From DUAL01 sp036012565 (GTDB lineage: Bacteria; Bacteroidota; Bacteroidia; Flavobacteriales; BACL11), in contig DASCPP010000084.1 in assembly GCA_036012565.1 (NCBI GenBank), positions 1-10,659 on the forward strand: a DNA stretch of 10,659 nt. The letters are read 5' to 3'. The notes beneath the pieces were generated by a model. That model had not been told where the DNA came from. It searched no databases and worked only from the letters and a program-made list of their open reading frames with translations. Made by a program: the position numbers and the translations under genes. Position 1 is the first letter of the stretch; every line of letters begins with the position of its first letter. Below are positions 1 through 7,452 of this stretch, one piece after another.

Positions 1-20
1 TAACACAAAACTTTAGAATA

Positions 21-1064
21 ATGAAGAGAATACTTTTAACACTTGCAATTATTGCAGGATTAACTTTAACAACAAAATCACAAACAACAGACGGTATGTA
101 TGCGAAAATCAAAACAACAAAAGGTGAAATCTTAATTCAATTAGAATATGAGAAAACACCATTAACAGTAGCTAATTTTGTAGGATTAGCAGAAGGAGAA
201 ATTGAAAACAAAGCAAAACCAAAAGGAACTCCATATTATGATGGATTAAAATTTCATAGGGTAATAGCTGATTTTATGATTCAAGGTGGCTGTCCAGATG
301 GAAATGGAAGTGGAGATCCTGGCTATAAATTTCCTGATGAGTTTCATCCAGATCTAAAGCATTCAGGTCCTGGAATTTTATCTATGGCTAACTCAGGTCC
401 TGCTACAAATGGTAGTCAGTTTTTTATTACTCATAAAGAAACTCCTTGGCTTGATGGAAAACATTCTGTCTTTGGTCATGTAATAGAGGGGTTAGATGTG
501 ATAAATGCAATTGAGAAAGATGATGTTTTGGAATCGGTTACTATCATCAAAAAAGGTAGTTCTGCAAAAAACTTTGATGCTAAAAGAACTTTTAGCTCTG
601 CATTGGAGAAAATAAAAAAAGATGAAGCTGAAAAAGCTGCAGAATCAGCTAAAGAAATGAAAAAAATTACTGAAGGATCAACCGTTACAGCTAGCGGATT
701 GGCTTATAAAGTAATCAATCAAGGAAGTGGTAAAGTACATCCGACTGCTGAAAGTACTGTAACAGTTCATTATACAGGGAAGCTTACCAATGGCAAGGTG
801 TTTGATAGTTCAGTAGAAAGAGGAGAGCCAACTACATTTCCGCTTAACAAGGTTATTCCTGGATGGACAGAAGGAGTTCAATTAATGGTGATTGGTGATA
901 AATGGACATTTATTATTCCTTCTAATTTAGCTTATGGTGAAAGAGGTATACCCCAAGCAGGAATAGGGGCAGATGCCACTTTAATATTTGAGGTAGAATT
1001 GTTAGAAATAAAAGCTGCTTCTGTTAAAGATAAAGAAGACCCTCATAAGGGACATAATCATTAA
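21..1064 (+). CDS. Exported dual peptidyl-prolyl isomerase, cyclophilin-FKBP fusion
   Basis: This protein should catalyse cis-trans isomerisation of prolyl bonds in exported proteins, probably in the periplasm. Residues 1-20 form a signal peptide: a short basic start, a hydrophobic core, and no lipobox. Residues 27-177 are a cyclophilin domain with FHR at 78-80, the FMIQGG motif (Q88), the SQFF segment at 132-135 and W143 before the conserved H148. Residues 190-218 are a charged Lys/Glu/Ala stretch likely to be a helical linker. Residues 222-331 are an FKBP domain with VHYTG (249-253), FDSS (261-264), VIPGW (278-282) and AYGERG (304-309). The tail ends HKGHNH. Cyclophilin-then-FKBP order matches the dual-family immunophilins known from some Bacteroidetes. 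The 20 bases upstream hold no clear promoter or Shine-Dalgarno site. Domain assignment is firm; the protein clients are unknown. Confidence 0.95.
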   Translation: MKRILLTLAIIAGLTLTTKSQTTDGMYAKIKTTKGEILIQLEYEKTPLTVANFVGLAEGEIENKAKPKGTPYYDGLKFHRVIADFMIQGGCPDGNGSGDPGYKFPDEFHPDLKHSGPGILSMANSGPATNGSQFFITHKETPWLDGKHSVFGHVIEGLDVINAIEKDDVLESVTIIKKGSSAKNFDAKRTFSSALEKIKKDEAEKAAESAKEMKKITEGSTVTASGLAYKVINQGSGKVHPTAESTVTVHYTGKLTNGKVFDSSVERGEPTTFPLNKVIPGWTEGVQLMVIGDKWTFIIPSNLAYGERGIPQAGIGADATLIFEVELLEIKAASVKDKEDPHKGHNH

Positions 1065-1076
1065 ACCCTAAATAAA

Positions 1077-1096
1077 AAAAGCCAGCTTTTCTGTTT
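1077..1096 (+). terminator. Weak candidate terminator after the isomerase gene
   Basis: Thirteen bases after the isomerase stop, AAAAG and CTTTT flank a CCAG loop (1077-1090), followed shortly by a T-rich run. The stem is only five pairs and mostly A-T, so it is marginal as an intrinsic terminator. Confidence 0.25.
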
Positions 1097-1147
1097 TTGT
1101 TTATCTTTAGATAATTGATAATGTAAATTGTCTTATCATGAATATAG

Positions 1148-1185
1148 TAGGCTTGGAAATATCTTTTTTATTCTTAATAAGCCTA
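1148..1185. other. Inverted repeat between convergent genes
   Basis: TAGGCTT at 1148-1154 is exactly repeated in inverse as AAGCCTA at 1179-1185. The pairing extends by a G-U inside and by three pairs outside, past one mismatch. The loop is about 22 bases and AT-rich. It lies between the convergent isomerase and phosphatase genes, so a bidirectional termination or 3'-end stabilising role is possible. No strong T-run follows on either strand, so the function is uncertain. Confidence 0.3.
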
Positions 1186-1219
1186 ATATTCTTTGAACAA
1201 GGCGGAAATGAGATGTTGC

Positions 1220-1678
1220 TTATATTTTTTCAAGGTTTTCCATTATTTTATTACAAGCATCATCCAACATTTTGTGCACATCTTGGAAGCCATTAGGACC
1301 ACCATAATAAGGATCTGGTACTGATTTAAAAGATTTCGGATTACTTTCATTAAGTATCATATCGACCTTATCTCTATCTGATTTATCTCTAGCTAATGCA
1401 ATGATATTAGCATAATTGCTTGTGTCCATTGCATAGATTTTGTCAAATTCATCAAAGTCATTAATCGAAAATTGTCTTGCTCTTTGAGAAGTTAAATCAA
1501 TACCATATTTATTAGCAATTTCAATGGAACGAATATCGGGCTGTTCCCCAACATGATAGGCGGCTGTTCCTGCTGAATCTACCACAACATCTAAATGATT
1601 TGTTCTAGCTTTTAATATACCTTCCGCTAATGGTGAACGGCAAATATTACCTAAGCAAACCATTAAAATTTTGCTCAT
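1220..1678 (-). CDS. Low-molecular-weight protein tyrosine phosphatase family protein
   Basis: A cytoplasmic phosphatase of the arsenate-reductase-like low-molecular-weight PTP family, which removes phosphate from tyrosine (in some members arginine) through a cysteinyl-phosphate intermediate. The N-terminal P-loop CLGNICRS gives the nucleophile C8, R14 and S15. The general acid D122 is in DPYYGG (122-127). At 152 residues it has the family's usual length and looks intact. It has no signal peptide. It starts 10 bases after the dnaA stop on the same strand, so it is probably co-transcribed with dnaA, an arrangement familiar in flavobacterial genomes. No kinase or capsule export gene is nearby to suggest a substrate. 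Confidence 0.93.
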   Translation of the reverse strand: MSKILMVCLGNICRSPLAEGILKARTNHLDVVVDSAGTAAYHVGEQPDIRSIEIANKYGIDLTSQRARQFSINDFDEFDKIYAMDTSNYANIIALARDKSDRDKVDMILNESNPKSFKSVPDPYYGGPNGFQDVHKMLDDACNKIMENLEKI

Positions 1679-1688
1679 GATTTAGTGG

Positions 1689-3119
1689 TTAAGCTAAAGA
1701 GAGTTTCTTTTCAATATCGATAATATACCCTTTGAATTGCTTATCGGTATCGGCCAAATTATTTACCGTTTTACAAGCGTGCAACACAGTGGCATGGTCT
1801 TTGTTTCCGCAATGTTTGCCAATCACTGCTAAAGAACTTTTTGTCATTTGCTTGGAAAAGAACATGGCTAATTGTCGGCATTGTACAATTTCTCTTTTTC
1901 GAGTTTTCGATTTCATAATATCGATAGGGATATCAAAATAATCGCAAACTACTTTTTGTATGTAGTCAATTGAAACTTCACGGACGGTGTTTTTCACGAA
2001 TTTATCGAGCATGTTTTTTGCCAAATCAATTGTGATTTCTTTTTTGTTTAAAGAGGATTGTGCCAAAAGGGAAATAAGCGCACCCTCTAATTCACGCACA
2101 TTGGTTGTAATAGAATAAGCAATATATTCAATCACTTCATAAGGCATTTCAATGCCATCATTATGGAGTTTCTTTTTTAAAATTGCCAGGCGAGTCTCTA
2201 AATCAGGAATTTGTAAATCAGCAGATAATCCCCACTTAAATCTAGATAGTAATCTTTGTTCCATATCCACCATATCCACAGGAGCTTTGTCAGAGGTTAA
2301 GATAAGTTGTTTGCCGTTTTGATGCAGGTGATTAAAGATATGAAAAAATACATCTTGGGTTTTTTCCTTTCCACAGAAAAACTGAACATCATCAATAATT
2401 AATACATCAATAGATTGGTAAAAATGAACAAAATCATTTTTCTTATTATCCATTATAGCATCTACAAATTGAGTTTGGAATTTATCAGCTGAAACATAAA
2501 GAACCGTTTTATCAGGGAATTGTTTTTTAAATTCAATACCGCTTGCATTGGCCAAATGTGTTTTTCCTAATCCTCCCTTACCATAAATAAGTAGTGGATT
2601 AAAAGATGTTCCGCTTGGGCTTTGCGCCACAGCATAAGCAGCTGAACGAGCCAATCGGTTACATTCTCCTTCCACAAACAAATCAAGTGTGTAAGAAGGA
2701 TTTAGCTGAGGATCAATATTTATTTTCTGAAGCCCTGGAATAATAAAAGGATTTCTTATGGAAGTTTCGTTTAAATTAATCGGCATGCTAACCAGATTAT
2801 TTTTCAGAGTATTACTATTACTACTTGGAATCTTTGTAATATAGGGTTTAGAACCAGTGGAGTTCTCAATAATGATATGGTATTCTAACTTTCCTTCTTT
2901 TCCTAATTCTTTCTTGATTGTTTTTTTTATGAGCGTAATATAATGTTGCTCGAGCCACTCATAAAAAAATTGACTTGGAACTTGAATAGTGAGTATATTG
3001 TCCTTAACTGCAACTGGTACGATTGGCTTAAACCACATCTTAAAATTTTGATAACTCACATTGTCTTGTATGACTGTCAAGCATTTTTCCCATATTTCCT
3101 CACAAGACCGTTTTGTCAT
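1689..3119 (-). CDS. dnaA: Chromosomal replication initiator DnaA
   Basis: The AAA+ ATPase that binds DnaA boxes, melts the origin and starts loading of the replicative helicase. Domain I is at about 4-80 and a variable linker at about 85-140. The AAA+ core carries Walker A GKGGLGKT (180-187), Walker B VLIIDD (239-244), the sensor LILTSD (272-277) and RLLSRF (289-294) with the arginine finger. Domain IV, the helix-turn-helix DNA-binding part, holds the signature GKHCGNKDHATVLHA (434-448), a slight variant of the common GGRDHSTVIHA form. At 476 residues it has normal length for Bacteroidota and no disruption. The ATG at 3119 gives the expected start of domain I. The phosphatase gene follows closely. 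The 181 bases upstream show no DnaA-box cluster, so an adjacent origin or classical autoregulation is not supported by what I see. Confidence 0.98.
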   Translation of the reverse strand: MTKRSCEEIWEKCLTVIQDNVSYQNFKMWFKPIVPVAVKDNILTIQVPSQFFYEWLEQHYITLIKKTIKKELGKEGKLEYHIIIENSTGSKPYITKIPSSNSNTLKNNLVSMPINLNETSIRNPFIIPGLQKINIDPQLNPSYTLDLFVEGECNRLARSAAYAVAQSPSGTSFNPLLIYGKGGLGKTHLANASGIEFKKQFPDKTVLYVSADKFQTQFVDAIMDNKKNDFVHFYQSIDVLIIDDVQFFCGKEKTQDVFFHIFNHLHQNGKQLILTSDKAPVDMVDMEQRLLSRFKWGLSADLQIPDLETRLAILKKKLHNDGIEMPYEVIEYIAYSITTNVRELEGALISLLAQSSLNKKEITIDLAKNMLDKFVKNTVREVSIDYIQKVVCDYFDIPIDIMKSKTRKREIVQCRQLAMFFSKQMTKSSLAVIGKHCGNKDHATVLHACKTVNNLADTDKQFKGYIIDIEKKLSLA

Positions 3120-3300
3120 TTCCTAGTGGTTTTAGTTTTCTGTTTTGAGTTTTTATTCAAGTCGTAAAATCTGTCCTGCGACAAATTGTGAAGCAAATAT
3201 TAAAACAATTTTGTTATAAAAAAAGTTTTTCAGCACTTGACTTTATTTTTTTTAACTTATTCAAAAATTATCAGTTTAGAGTACAAAAAAAAAGATTCTT
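3120..3300. other. AT-rich intergenic region upstream of dnaA
   Basis: This 181-base gap should hold the dnaA promoter and the end of the nucleotidase transcript. It contains two small palindromes: ACAAATTGT (3181-3189) and AACAATTTTGTT (3204-3215). Long A and T runs include an A-tract at about 3285-3293, which would read as a U-tract just after the metallophosphatase gene and could aid termination. I found no convincing TTATNCACA DnaA box, no tRNA and no Bacteroidota promoter of TAnnTTTG type with a well-spaced upstream TTG. The nearest -7-like match on the minus strand is TAATATTTG at 3194-3202, with one extra spacer base. Confidence 0.4.
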
Positions 3301-4224
3301 TTAGCTCCATTTTTTCTCATTATTTACATAAATTGAGGCTCCAAAAGAGTTTTTTATAACTTTTTTTTGACTGAAAAAGTAGTCTATTTGCCCGACTTTA
3401 ATGCCAGCCCAACCTACTTGTGCAATTAACAGCTGTTTTCGCTCGCTATTAATTTTAGTAACGGGTGTATTTAAAAAAGTATGTGTGTGCCCACCAATAA
3501 TTAAATCAATGTTTTTTGTTTGCCCTGAAAGGATGTAATCTGATATTCTCCCACTCTTATATTTATAACCTAAATGCGACAAACAAATTACTAAATCACA
3601 GTCTAATTCGTTTTTCAGATGATTGGCGTAATAATTGCTCTTTTCCACAGGATTGGCATATATAGTATTACCATATAATGCTTTAGGAACCAGTCCTTTC
3701 AGCTGAATTCCTATGCCAAAAACACCAATTTTTAGACCGGCTTTTTGGAACACTTTATAGGGCTCAAATTGTCCATTTAAAAGCGTATCAGAAAAGTCGT
3801 AATTAGCGCACAAAAACGGGAATTTTGCGTGAGATAGTTGCTTATGTAAACCACTTAGTCCGTTATCAAAGTCATGATTACCAATGGTGGCTGCATCATA
3901 CTGCATTTCGCTCATCAGTTTCAGTTCCAACTCTCCACCATACATATTAAAATAAGGGGTTCCTTGAAAAATATCGCCAGCATCCAAAAGTAAAACATGC
4001 TCGTTTTCTTGTCGTATTTTTTTAATAAGTGTTGCCCTTTGTGCCATACCACCAAGCCCTTTATTTCTTCCACTTGTAAATGGCTGAATGTGACTGTGCA
4101 TATCATTAGTGTGCAGAATAGTAAGTTTTATTAAATCAGAATTTGCAAACAGTTCATTAGGAATTATACTCATTCCTAATGCACCTAATCCTACGTGCTT
4201 TATAAAATTTCTTCTACTTTTCAT
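3301..4224 (-). CDS. Metallophosphatase, catalytic half of a split 5'-nucleotidase (UshA-like), Tat signal
   Basis: A calcineurin-like two-metal phosphoesterase corresponding to the N-terminal domain of UshA-type 5'-nucleotidases, which hydrolyse extracytoplasmic nucleotides to nucleosides and phosphate. Residues 1-28 look like a twin-arginine signal: SRRNFIK followed by a moderate hydrophobic stretch. Metal-site motifs are complete: DMH (D41, H43), GD (D84), GNHD (N116, H117), H217 in CLSHLG, and GGHTH (H246, H248). At 307 residues it lacks the substrate-binding C-terminal domain, which is encoded by the gene just upstream; the two overlap by ATGA (4221-4224), implying translational coupling. 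The product is probably periplasmic, and whether it associates with its partner lipoprotein is inference. The substrate could also be another phosphoester, such as a sugar-nucleotide. Confidence 0.9.
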   Translation of the reverse strand: MKSRRNFIKHVGLGALGMSIIPNELFANSDLIKLTILHTNDMHSHIQPFTSGRNKGLGGMAQRATLIKKIRQENEHVLLLDAGDIFQGTPYFNMYGGELELKLMSEMQYDAATIGNHDFDNGLSGLHKQLSHAKFPFLCANYDFSDTLLNGQFEPYKVFQKAGLKIGVFGIGIQLKGLVPKALYGNTIYANPVEKSNYYANHLKNELDCDLVICLSHLGYKYKSGRISDYILSGQTKNIDLIIGGHTHTFLNTPVTKINSERKQLLIAQVGWAGIKVGQIDYFFSQKKVIKNSFGASIYVNNEKKWS

Positions 4225-4922
4225 TCTACTATAATTAACCTATTATCTAATTTTGAGGAAATAGTATCTTTTGAAATACAATAATTTAAAATTGCATCTC
4301 TAAGTTTTTCGCCAACTAGATTTTGTTCTTTCCCTTGAAAGAAACTCATTTTATCGCCTCCATTTGCTAAGTAGTCAGAAGTTAAAATCCTAATCTTTCC
4401 TTTGCTCAAATCAAAACTTTGGCTGATGGCATTTCCGTTTTTATCCATTGAAATGTTTGTTCCAGCAAATGGTTCTCCACCTCTTTTGGTAATGTATTGA
4501 AGCATTTCTAAATAATCTTTTTCTTCCAATTCCAAAACAACCAACTCATTCTCAAAAGGCATTAATTTAAAGATATCCCTTCTTGTAATTTTTCCTTTTG
4601 GAAGTGTAGAGCGTAATCCTCCTGTGTTCATTATGCAAATATCTGCAATGTCTGAGTATCTTTTCAAACATAAATCACAAACAAAATTTCCGAGTAAACT
4701 CTCAGGTTTCCCTTTTTTCATTTCTACATCAGAAATACAAAGTACTTTATCCATCACAGAATCAACTCTCGCTTTATATGGGGCAATTATTGCAGCAATT
4801 GCACTATCGCTTGCGGATTTTACATCAAAACTACTTTCAGAATGTGATTGTAAATTGTATTGAACTGTGCAAGCAGTTAGTAAAGAAGCTAATATATATA
4901 TAGTGTATTGTTTGAATTTCAT
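4221..4922 (-). CDS. 5'-nucleotidase C-terminal domain lipoprotein
   Basis: This matches the C-terminal, nucleotide-recognition domain of UshA-type 5'-nucleotidases without the catalytic domain. Residues 1-18 are a lipoprotein signal with lipobox LTAC (C18 acylated). The domain spans about 55-232, with NTGGLRSTLPKG (99-110), ITRRDIFKLMPFENELV (112-128) and the YLANGGDKMSFF loop (184-195), where family members place aromatic residues that stack on the base. Residue +2 after the lipobox cysteine is Thr, with no acidic cluster, so retention on the periplasmic side is the simpler reading. It is the first gene of the pair, with its start 48 bases from the divergent thioesterase gene. On its own it should bind but not cleave; activity would need the downstream metallophosphatase. 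Confidence 0.88.
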   Translation of the reverse strand: MKFKQYTIYILASLLTACTVQYNLQSHSESSFDVKSASDSAIAAIIAPYKARVDSVMDKVLCISDVEMKKGKPESLLGNFVCDLCLKRYSDIADICIMNTGGLRSTLPKGKITRRDIFKLMPFENELVVLELEEKDYLEMLQYITKRGGEPFAGTNISMDKNGNAISQSFDLSKGKIRILTSDYLANGGDKMSFFQGKEQNLVGEKLRDAILNYCISKDTISSKLDNRLIIVE

Positions 4923-4970
4923 TGAGCTACAATATTAAGAAATTAAAATTATTGTGCGTATTATTGCAGC

Positions 4971-5381
4971 ATGTATTCTAAGGAAACTAAAATAAGAGTG
5001 AGATATGGCGAAACCGACCAAATGGGATATGTGTATTATGGCGTTTATGCTCAATATTTTGAAGTGGGAAGAGTGGAATTATTACGCTCACTTGGGGTGA
5101 GTTACAAAGAATTAGAGAAAAGTGGATTTGCGCTTCCAGTTGTAGATTTTGAAATTAATTATAAAAAAGCAGCTCTTTATGATGATGAACTTACAATTAG
5201 AACAACAATTAAGGAGCTTCCTTCAGCACGAATTACATTTGAATATGAAACTTATAATGTCGCAAAAGAGTTGTTAAATGTTGGAAAAGTGATTTTGGTC
5301 TTTGTAGATAAAGTCACTAAAAAGCCTTGTCTGCCTCCAGCTTTAATAATGGACAAACTAAAGGAAAAATTAGAAAGCTAG
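4971..5381 (+). CDS. Acyl-CoA thioesterase, YbgC/FadM-like hotdog family
   Basis: A cytoplasmic hotdog-fold enzyme that probably hydrolyses acyl-CoA thioesters. The N-terminal motif RYGETDQMGYVYYGVY (11-26) carries the family's catalytic aspartate D16, and FEVGRVELLRSLG (30-42) continues the central helix. At 136 residues it has the typical single-domain length. The ATG at 4971 places the active-site motif at the usual distance from the N-terminus. It is divergent from the nucleotidase pair across 48 AT-rich bases that should hold two promoters. A loose TATTATTG (4959-4966) would give an almost leaderless transcript, but I do not call it. Chain-length preference cannot be read from sequence. 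Its stop overlaps the stop of the convergent membrane-protein gene. Confidence 0.92.
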   Translation: MYSKETKIRVRYGETDQMGYVYYGVYAQYFEVGRVELLRSLGVSYKELEKSGFALPVVDFEINYKKAALYDDELTIRTTIKELPSARITFEYETYNVAKELLNVGKVILVFVDKVTKKPCLPPALIMDKLKEKLES

Positions 5382-5971
5382 AATGGTTGATTTGCTTTAA
5401 CTTTACTAAAAGATTTTACCAAAAGATAAATAATGAGGACTTCTACTAGTACAAGTATATAATGGAGGTTATATACTTGGAGCTGATTATCTATAATACC
5501 AAATCGATATTCTAATACCTTATAAAATAAGAATGAAATAGCCAAGCCAATTAAATATCCTGCTTGTTTAGCAACATCCACAAAGGTTAAAATTCTATCT
5601 TTTTTCAGGGCCAAAGTTTCTGCCCTTACCAAATAGGATCCAAATACAAAAGACAATTGATATCCTATATAAATCATTAAAGCAGTTTGGTAACTATAAG
5701 AATAAAGGAGAAAATAAACAACCATAACCAAAAGCACCAATTCCACAAATAAGGAGATTCGAAAAAAGTAATGATTGTTAAGAATCTTAGCATAAAACAT
5801 AGCAACAACAAGCATGAGAGCTGCCAAAACAATACCTCCTAAAGAATAGACAGAAGGAGATAAAGGAGTATAAATAATAAATATACTTCCAACAGAAATT
5901 CCTGTAAATAATGAATTGAAGAATTTATAACTAATAAATGCTCTGTAATTTATTTTTAATGTGTCGAGCAT
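5378..5971 (-). CDS. Six-helix integral membrane protein, function unknown
   Basis: A hydrophobic 197-residue protein with about six predicted membrane helices (roughly 17-35, 43-62, 71-91, 94-114, 135-152, 168-187) and a basic C-terminal tail. A positively charged loop, ALKKDR (121-126), follows helix 4. The layout resembles one six-helix half of a major facilitator transporter, but I see no diagnostic MFS loop motif and cannot assign a substrate. It starts 9 bases after the GAPDH stop on the same strand, so it is probably co-transcribed with it. The final stop lies inside CTAG (5378-5381), shared with the convergent thioesterase stop. As a half-size transporter it might work as a dimer, or it may be a non-transport membrane protein. 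Confidence 0.8.
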   Translation of the reverse strand: MLDTLKINYRAFISYKFFNSLFTGISVGSIFIIYTPLSPSVYSLGGIVLAALMLVVAMFYAKILNNHYFFRISLFVELVLLVMVVYFLLYSYSYQTALMIYIGYQLSFVFGSYLVRAETLALKKDRILTFVDVAKQAGYLIGLAISFLFYKVLEYRFGIIDNQLQVYNLHYILVLVEVLIIYLLVKSFSKVKANQPF

Positions 5972-5980
5972 TATATAATT

Positions 5981-7420
5981 CTAATAATAAGTTAACCTTC
6001 TAACTTTTGCAATTAGTTTTGCTAATCTTATAACTTGTTTTGTATAGCCAAATTCATTATCATACCAAATGTAAAGCACAACATCTTTTCCTTCATCTGT
6101 TACAATGGTAGCATTACTATCATAAACCGAACAACAGGAGTTTCCTATAATATCAGTAGATACTAAATCTGGTTCCACTTGGTAGTTTATCTGATTTACT
6201 AAACTTCCGTGTAAAGCAGCATTACGCATACTAGCGTTCATCTCTTCAACGGAGGTGTTATTTTTTAATGTTAATTTTAAGATTGCTAATGAAACATTAG
6301 GAGTAGGAACACGCACAGCATTTGCAGAAAGTTTTCCTTCCAAAGAAGGTATTACTTTGGTAACGGCTTTCCCAGCACCAGTTGATGTAATTACCATATT
6401 AATAGCTGCCGAGCGTCCTCTCCTTGGCTTCTTGTGCATATTATCAAGTAGATTCTGATCGTTTGTGTAAGAATGTACAGTTTCTAAATGTCCTTTTTCT
6501 ACACCATATTTATTTTCTACAATATGCAGTATAGGAGCAATGCAATTTGTAGTACAAGAAGCTGCAGATAAAATATTCGTATTATCAATATCTAATTCTT
6601 TGGAGTTGATTCCATATACAATATTAGGAATTCCAGCCCCTGGAGCAGTAAGTAATACCTTGCTTACTCCTTTTGCTTGCAGATGACGAGAAAGATCTTC
6701 TTTATCTCTAAATGCACCTGTGTTATCAATTAATAAAGCATTCTCAATTCCATAAGATATATAATCAATATCTTCAGGATTTCCTCCATCAATAAATCGG
6801 ATAACTTGCCCATTAACTATTATTGATTGGTTAGCTAAATCAACATCAACAACACCTTTAAATGCACCATGAACCGAATCGTTTCTTAATAAATCAGCCC
6901 TTTTAACAATTTGCGCATTCGTTAATTTTCTTACAACAACAGCCCTAAGTCTTAATTGTTGCCCTTTCCCTGCTTGCTTTATTAGTTCTCTGGCGGTCAG
7001 TCTTCCAATTCTGCCAAAGCCATAAAGAATAACATCTTTTGGCGCAACTCTTGAATTTTCTGCACCTAACATAGTGCTTAATTTGTCACTTAGAAATGCA
7101 TTAGCATCATTAGCCCCACTTTCAATATATTCAGCAGTAAGCAAACCAATATCTAATTTTGATGGTGCTAAATCCATTTTTAGCATTTTATTAGCTAGTA
7201 TAGCAGCAGTGGAAACATCTGTTTTTCGTTTTACTACATTATTAGCGTATGAGAATAAATTCATTAATTCTGACACGCCAATCTCTAGAAGTTGATTTCT
7301 GAAAAGGATAAGTTCAATCCCTTTGTCATACATTAATGTTCCTACTGAGTTTAGTAAATTTACACCTGATTTTTCTTTGTTTATCCAATTGCTTAATTGG
7401 TTTTCATAAGAGGCTGCCAT
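5981..7420 (-). CDS. Glyceraldehyde-3-phosphate dehydrogenase, long form
   Basis: Interconverts glyceraldehyde-3-phosphate and 1,3-bisphosphoglycerate in the cytoplasm. With the start at 7420 it is 479 residues. An N-terminal extension of about 127 residues precedes the Rossmann nucleotide-binding motif GFGRIGR (134-140). The catalytic SAASCTTNC (286-293 region) has C289; H316 lies in TVHSYT; and WYDNEFGY (452-459) closes the catalytic domain. The second strand ends VVVRK (161-165), lacking the acidic residue that normally selects NAD, so NADP use is possible (inference). The frame stays open upstream to 7621, but that would overlap dapF by over 100 bases with non-family sequence, so MAASYENQ at 7420 is chosen. 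Length and extension match the long GAPDH type common in Bacteroidota. A membrane-protein gene follows after 9 bases. Confidence 0.93.
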   Translation of the reverse strand: MAASYENQLSNWINKEKSGVNLLNSVGTLMYDKGIELILFRNQLLEIGVSELMNLFSYANNVVKRKTDVSTAAILANKMLKMDLAPSKLDIGLLTAEYIESGANDANAFLSDKLSTMLGAENSRVAPKDVILYGFGRIGRLTARELIKQAGKGQQLRLRAVVVRKLTNAQIVKRADLLRNDSVHGAFKGVVDVDLANQSIIVNGQVIRFIDGGNPEDIDYISYGIENALLIDNTGAFRDKEDLSRHLQAKGVSKVLLTAPGAGIPNIVYGINSKELDIDNTNILSAASCTTNCIAPILHIVENKYGVEKGHLETVHSYTNDQNLLDNMHKKPRRGRSAAINMVITSTGAGKAVTKVIPSLEGKLSANAVRVPTPNVSLAILKLTLKNNTSVEEMNASMRNAALHGSLVNQINYQVEPDLVSTDIIGNSCCSVYDSNATIVTDEGKDVVLYIWYDNEFGYTKQVIRLAKLIAKVRRLTYY

Positions 7421-7452
7421 TGTTTGTTGTTTTGAGGTATTAGAATTTGCTG

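Noticed and set aside
1138..1296. A 52-codon plus-strand frame with a hydrophobic, faintly TatA-like start
   Set aside because: It overlaps the phosphatase gene on the opposite strand by 77 bases, lacks the TatA FG hinge and amphipathic helix, and hydrophobic composition is expected from T-rich DNA.
3120..3300. Replication origin next to dnaA
   Set aside because: No DnaA-box cluster was found; only AT-richness and loose two-mismatch matches such as TTATTCAAA.
3301..4922. The two nucleotidase genes as a frameshifted or broken single gene
   Set aside because: The domain order is inverted relative to the single-chain enzyme, each part has its own export signal, all key motifs are intact, and the join is a clean ATGA overlap.
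4923..4970. Divergent promoters TAATATTG (minus) and TATTATTG (plus)
   Set aside because: Each differs from TAnnTTTG and lacks a correctly spaced TTG; in AT-rich DNA such matches are frequent.
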